In this document: one piece after another, positions 58,256-64,000 of the stretch | Layout of the letters: the number at the start of each line of letters is the position of its first letter | Numbering within the stretch: position 1 is the first letter of the stretch | Source: Dicaeum eximium | Lineage: Eukaryota > Chordata > Aves > Passeriformes > Dicaeidae | Assembly: GCA_013396995.1 (NCBI GenBank) | Contig: VWZP01009178.1 | Location: 653,440-717,439, forward strand | Direction: 5' to 3' | DNA: 64,000 nucleotides | The notes under the pieces: generated by a model | What the model saw: the letters and a program-made list of their open reading frames with translations, nothing else | The model's database searches: none | What the model was told of the DNA's origin: nothing | Position numbers and translations under genes: made by a program

Positions 58256-60339
58256 AATATTTGCCCTTTAATTGTGAGGTTCAACCATTTTGTTACCCAT
58301 TTATCACCGGGGCTGTGCCCTTCTCTGCCCATCAGACTGGGATGCTCCACAGCAACCTGCCAGCCACCGCCCCTGGGGAGCAGGGCAGAGACTTGATCTT
58401 TTTCTACATATCCACCCTCCACTCTGTTCTTCCTCTGTCATTCCCAGGACAGGAATGGGAAATCCCTTCACCTGTTACACCAATTATTGACTTTTTTACG
58501 TTGAACTGGGGAGGCTCCGGAGAGTCCACAAACCTGTGTCAGGGCACATCCCAACCCACAAAACTTGGCAAATCTGGCCCCCCCAGACACACCCAGCTCA
58601 GATCTCTGAACAGCTTTTGCAGGAAGACTTCATCCCCTGGGATGGGTGGTCTCGCCATCAGAGGTAATCACAGCAGGAGTCCTTTTCTTGTGGTACTTTG
58701 TGGAAACCTCAGCTTTTCAGATAGGAAAGGTGGACATTAACACCTCAGGGTAAAACTGGTGATACAGAACCAACCAACAATAAAGTTCTTGTCTACCACA
58801 GTCTCCAGAAAAAAGCTCTGAAAAGGAGGCAATGTTTTCCTTAGATAACTGATAATAGTCTGGGTATAATGTGCAGCCAATTTAATACTTAACCACTTTA
58901 TGCCTATAGCAGGTGTTTGTTTAAGAGAGATTTCACAGTACAGAGAGAGGTAAATAGCAGATTTCTTCCTTTAATGGGCCTCAGGCTCATTAAACAACAT
59001 TTCACTTTCTCCTGCACAAGGTTTTTATTCATTAAAGGGATTCACTGTATTTCCAAGGGTGTTTTTTCCTCCTTTATTGACAATTCACCTAATGTGCTGG
59101 AAGTTGTGTATCTGAGTGGGGGACAGGCAGCTACAGTGCCTCTGCTCCCAGCCTGAGTGCACTTCAACCCCCTCAGGTGGCTCCTCTCACTCTAAAAACA
59201 CAACTTGACAAATTTCATGTTTTCTGGATTAATTCTTTTCTGAAAAACAAATTGTATCTTCAAAAGGCTGTATTTTGCAACCTCAGAACTGTCATGTCAG
59301 CAGCCCCAGAAAGGCATCAAATTTGCTTTTGAGATGGACCAGCTCAAAATTCAAACTGAAAAATCTCCACCAAATCATTGAGTTCTGTTTCATCTTTCTC
59401 CCAGCAATGATGATTTTTCTTCTCTTCCCTTCAAAATCTGTGCATGGGCCTGTTTCCTGAGGATAGGACTCTGTGGAATGGGGGCAATTTCAGGTGCACA
59501 CAGTAGGAATTACCTGGGCAAGAAAGAGCCATGAAATAAGGAAACCACCAAACACTGAAGGAGGCACTAAATGCTCTCAGATGTGTCATCTGGGTGTTTT
59601 ATCTCTTAAACTGACAGATAAATCACACTTGGCCAACCTGAGCCAGTTTGTGACCCCTCCATGGACATCACACATTTATTTGCACACACAGGACTCAGGT
59701 GTGGAGGCCCGTGGTGAAACTTTGAGCATGTGGGACTCTCCCTTTGTTCCAGCATTTCTCCTCAGGGTCTGGGACTCACAAAGCCAAGAGATTCCCATTC
59801 TCAGCTCTTCCTCCTAATCACACACCAAAGGCATCCCTTGCCACCCCAAAGCAGCTTTTGTTGTGACCTTGGAGGCAGCCTTGGCATGGAGCACAGGAGA
59901 GCATGTCCTCTGCAGCCTCAGTGCCAGGCAGTGCCAGCAGAGCCACAGGATGGGTCACAACAACGACTTTGAGTCCCCACACCCAAACATTTGCAGCTAC
60001 ACACTAAAGAGCAGGAGTGGAGCCAGCTGCTCTGGCAGGATCTGTGCTTCAGAAAATCCAGATGTCCAGATGAAGCAGGATGTCCTCTCCACTCCTCTCT
60101 GCTCTTTCATCACCCTCTTCTCATCGTGTCCTGCTGCTGCTGCTCCTTGAGGGTGATTTAAAGAGAAACCATGAAGGCTCCTCACTCCTGATATCCCAAT
60201 TCTCTGATGTTCACAGGGTCTTGATGGGATTTGCCAAGCTAAAAGGCACCTGAAAGGCAGGAATTAGAAACAACTAAAGGTCCACTAGCACAGAACTCCA
60301 GAAACACAACCTGGAGTAAACATGGGAGGCTGTTAGAAA

Positions 60340-60566
60340 ATCACAGAATCTATAAGGTTGGAAAAGGCTTTTAAGATTATCAAGGACAAGCATCAGGTAG
60401 CAGCACCACCATGTTCACCACTAAGCCACGTCCTCAAGTGCCTCATTTGAGCACTTCCAGGGATGGTGATTCCACCACTGCCCTGGGTAGCCTGTGCTAG
60501 GCTGCACCTTTCACAGAAAAACCTTTCTGTGGAAAAAAAAAAATCCCTAATATCTAATGTAAACAA
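60340..60566 (-). mobile_element. CR1 LINE 3' fragment
   Basis: Inverted copy with AATCACAGAATCTATAAGG, TTGAGCACTTCCAGGGATGG and GATTCCACCACTGCCCTGGG, ending near CCCTAATATCTAATGTAAAC. An A-rich run sits inside at about 60532-60543. Confidence 0.85.
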
Positions 60567-61594
60567 CCGTGGTGGAAAATGTTACATATTTTGCTGGCTA
60601 TCAAAATTAATTTTACTGCCAAAGAGTTCAGCCCAAAAGCCTTATTCCCCTGAAACCTGCTTCATGTCTTCTAAACTGACTTTTGATGCAATAATAACTC
60701 CAAATAAAACCCCCAAATCTCATGTGTGAGCACTGCATGAGCTGAGGACAATTTGCACCCACCTGTAAAGAATAAAAGATCAGATGCAGCAGCTCACCCT
60801 CACTATCCACAACTCCATTCACTGGGATAAAGGTGTTTCTTCTGAGGAAAAGAAAAACAGTGAACTAGAAAAAGAGCTTTGAATTAATGGCTATATAATT
60901 TGGCACTGGGATTTGAAAGTTCCTGATCAAAGAGAGATTAATGGCCCAGATAAAAAAAAATACTAAAAGAAACAGATGCTCCATGTTTGCACACTTGGCA
61001 GAGCAATGGAACAAGGCAGGAACAGCCAGATCAGCCCAAGGCCTCCACCACCAGCACCTCAACTCAGCAGTTTAATCAAAAGTTCAAGCAGCATTTCTCT
61101 TGTGTCCTTTATAGCAGAGTTTAGGATTCGTTTCCTGTCTAAAATTCTTCATGACTTCGGGTCTGTGGGAAGTAAATACTGGAGGGGACAAATTGTGATG
61201 GCACCATCGCTGCTGGTGGGATGCTCGGCTCTTTCCCACCAGATGCCAGCCTTTCCCAGGATGGAATTTCCTGCACTCAAGGGTTTTGCAGGTCCTTTGT
61301 GATAGGGGAAAAAAATAATAAAAGTTTCCCCCATTCTTTTTCCTGAGGAAGAAAGGCCTGGAAAAAGCCTTGTGAGAATGAAAAGAAGATAATTAAGAAG
61401 ATGCTGACTTAGCTTTTCCAGCTAAAGCACTTTCTCATTTGAACATATTTGAGCTTTCTTGTTCCTTCAAAGCTAAAAAAAAAAAAAATTTTAATTATTT
61501 TTTGGGGGCCAAATAAACAATTTCTTTCCATTCACCCCTGAGACTCTCAGGTTTGTGTCAAGCAGTTGACAGTGATTCCAAATCGAGAAATATT

Positions 61595-61680
61595 TCATAG
61601 AATCATAGAATATGTTCAGTTGGAAGGAACCCAAAGGATCAAGTCCAACTCCTGAAATAGCATATTGGTGTTTTTTTAGC
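61595..61680 (-). mobile_element. Short CR1 LINE 3' end fragment
   Basis: Inverted tail TCATAGAATCATAGAATATG, then TTCAGTTGGAAGGAACCC and GGATCAAGTCCAACTCC. Only the terminal 85 nt or so is left. Confidence 0.8.
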
Positions 61681-62196
61681 ACTGATAAGCCAGCACAAAC
61701 TCTGGGCTGGTGCCTCCCTCACTCCCTTCTGTGACTTTTGCTGAAGGAGGCACCGCTCACACCTGGTTTGTGTCCCTGCCTGACCCCGCAGTGATCCCCC
61801 AGCTGAGCTCCACCTGCCTCTCTGAGCACCATCTCAGGGGCTCCAAGGATTTGTGAACTGCTGGAAAAGATGGAACACACCAAACATATGGCTGCACATA
61901 TCTGTGGATTCATCAGTCTGTTAAAGTTGAGAAATCATGTGAATACTCAAGGGAATGCAAGGATTTGTTGGGTTAAAGCTAAGTTCTTCTTTTGCTTTAT
62001 TTTCCTTTGTTTGGCTTTTTGGTCATGTATTCGGTCAAATCAAAACTATTTTTTCATGTTTTATACCTTAGCCAAGACAATGAATTCATAAAACTCTGAT
62101 TATTTTCACCTCACCAAAATGCTTTGATGAAGAGCTGTGGCCTCAAGCTGGGGGATGCACAGAGAATCAAGGATCTTCCCCTCTCCAGCCAGATCC

Positions 62197-62700
62197 TGTG
62201 AAATCCCCCTTGTCAGGAAAATTAATCCACAAACATCAGAAGTTTATGTCCAAAAAGGAGACAGAGGAGTCCTTTTACTTTATTCAAATAAAGAGACAGG
62301 CCATGAAACATTCCCCTGGGGTCTTTCAAATTTTTGGAGGACGCAGCCTCCTTTTTATCTTAATTTCCCGGCCTCATTTCCTTTCCCTCTTTCCCCATTG
62401 GCTGAGGTACTTGAGAGGTACAGACTTCCTGCAACGCCTGATCCCCTCTAATTTATAACCTTCCTTTTTAATTTTTAATTCTCATAGAATTTTAGGGTTT
62501 TTCCCCATTGTTCCTTTCATCTTTCAATATCTAGTTTCATTTATCAGCAAACCTACGGTTTGTTTATAAAGGCAAATATCCTTTCCATTCATCAATCAGT
62601 GGAATCCTTCTCATTGTTTCTTTTATTTCTCAGTGCTGGTTTTCTCTACCAGCAGCCCCACAGCTTGTTTGTAAAGACAGTCCATCATTCCTCTCACCCT
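62197..62700 (-). mobile_element. Probable LTR, ERVK-like, minus strand
   Basis: The minus strand reads GCCAATGGGG (CAAT box, 62394-62403), then AAGATAAAAAGGAGG (TATA-like, about 62350-62364), then TTTGAATAAAGT (poly(A) signal, 62278-62289). An end GGGGATTTCACA falls at 62197. The spacing fits U3-R-U5. The right boundary is unclear and placed near 62700 only because the T-rich, non-coding character continues to there. Confidence 0.55.
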
Positions 62701-64000
62701 TTTTCACCATGACCCCCTCATGTGACAAAGGACCTTCTCATCACAGCCCACCCAATCCCTGGGAAACACAGGTGTCTTTATTGAGGAAATCTAGAGAGGC
62801 AGGAGCCTCAGAGCCAGCTGTGATCCCAAACCCCCTCACCAGGAATCATGCCTGGAGCAGCTCACGGCATCTTCAGGACCAGCAGTGGCCACCGCAGCTT
62901 CAGAGGTTCCAAATTAGAAATCCAGTGGCAAAACCATGAAATGGATTGTAAATTCCCCCTGTGTTTTCCCACTCCTGTCCCTGCTGCCATCTGTGAGTAC
63001 GGAAAGCACTGCAAGGCTTTGGCTGCCTCGAGGAAAAGCCCACACCCACAGCGTGGTGACACAGGAGTGTCACCCTTGGGAGGATATTGCTTCACTTGGA
63101 AGGGCCTCCACATCGGGAGGGTGTTACTTCAGAGTTTCTTAGGAAGTCGGGCTCTGGTTTTAAGAGATAAAATACTTGGAAAAAAAAATCAGGAACCAGA
63201 ACTTTAAATAGACACAGAATGTCTGAAGTGATGAAATCACAGGGAGAAACACAAACTCATCAGCTCTGACCAGGCCCTTGCAGCCTCAGTCTGAGTCAGG
63301 GGACCAAAATGACTTCATATGTCACACTGTGCCCACAGCTCTGCCCGTGTCTGCCCTGCTGTGAGTCACTGCTGGGGACACAGAGAAAGGCTCTGCCATG
63401 GCTGGGGACATCTCCCTTTACCCCTGACCTCACTGGGGATGCTGCAGGATGAGCATGGCTGTCTCTTATCTTCATGCAGTCATGGACTGCAAGGCCAAAA
63501 GGGACTGGCTTGGCTAGCCAGCCTGACCTCCCACTGGCCAGAGCTCAGAGCTCTGGGCTCAGGTTTGGTCATCTGAAGAAGTGTCCACATTGATTTCCAG
63601 CTGAGAACCTGAGGGGCAGTGCCCAGCTGCTCTGAGGAACAATTTGGAGTCTAAATGGGTGTGAAGGATGCAAAAGCCATTTCCATTGCAGCAGCCATAG
63701 GAACAGCAACAACAGAGCAGAGTTTAAAGCTCTGGGATATTTTAGTCTAAACGGGGCATTTCCAGTGCCTTTCATTAATCAGGGATCCGAAATCTGCCTG
63801 GTATTTGATTTGGAATGGTTGTGTTAAAGTTTTGTGAACCAGCTTGGGCTCCTGCAAAGAGCTGCTTGGCCAGGAGCTGGGGTCACCTCAAGCATCTGCA
63901 GCTTATGGGCCATCAGGTTGGTGTTCTGTGCAGTTTGCTGGCCAGACACATCAGGGATAGGCTTCACCTGGGGGAAGAAAAAGAAAGAAAAAATAAGAAA

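Larger units (their letters stand above)
58256..64000. other. Intergenic to right edge, repeats only
   Basis: Contains CR1 tails at 60340 and 61595 and the probable LTR at 62197-62700. The remainder is unique sequence without exon-like signals. The window ends in a purine-rich run (GGGGAAGAAAAAGAAAG). Confidence 0.55.

Noticed and set aside
58290..58325. GGGGCTGTG at 57864 and 58310 as a target-site duplication of the LTR at 57869
   Set aside because: The second copy does not directly abut a CA-ending LTR terminus, so the match is probably chance.
7930..64000. CITED4 or another neighbour gene in the right part
   Set aside because: No frame shows a CITED-type or any other conserved host protein motif; the neighbour probably lies beyond the window.

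Overview
The window looks like vertebrate nuclear DNA, almost certainly from a bird and probably from a passerine (the passerine part is inference). It has short GT-AG introns, one CpG-island promoter, many 3' fragments of CR1 (chicken repeat 1) LINEs, several retroviral LTRs, and no Alu-, B1- or L1-like sequence. One assembly gap (30666-30819) and two single Ns (4946, 23645) show it is a draft assembly.

The only protein-coding gene I can support is at the left edge on the minus strand. It is the first two thirds of CTP synthase 1 (CTPS1). Eight coding exons, each with consensus splice sites and matching phases, run from the ATG at 7396-7394 down to 180. They encode residues 1-335 without a break: the whole amidoligase domain and the first part of the glutaminase domain. 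The remaining roughly 255 codons, including the glutaminase triad, lie beyond position 1. A CpG island with GC boxes, an NRF1-like site and a probable non-coding first exon covers about 6990-7930. Introns 3 and 7 contain CR1 fragments.

From about 7.9 kb to 64 kb I see no convincing host protein-coding gene. This is intergenic sequence upstream of CTPS1. It holds 15 more CR1 fragments on both strands. It also holds three LTRs of one family with TGATGCC/GGCATCA-type ends (27921-28364 minus, 29747-30169 plus, 48673-49105 plus), two of which have exact 4-bp target-site duplications. Four LTR-like blocks of other kinds lie near 25.3, 54.1, 57.9 and 62.2 kb. There is a 17-bp minisatellite at 46.1-46.6 kb and a 38-bp minisatellite that runs into the assembly gap. 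Several non-repetitive stretches rich in homeodomain-type AT cores look like candidate conserved enhancers (about 18.2, 22.8, 35.0, 44.0, 56.1 and 57.5 kb).

The most interesting item is a broken Ty3/gypsy-type pol fossil on the minus strand at about 41.2-42.35 kb. Read through several frameshifts and stops, it follows the order connection region, RNase H and start of integrase, and keeps the YRPG...ADAL hallmark. Ty3/gypsy elements are rare in birds, where CR1 and retroviral LTR elements dominate. No CRISPR array, tRNA, rRNA or bacterial-type operon was seen.
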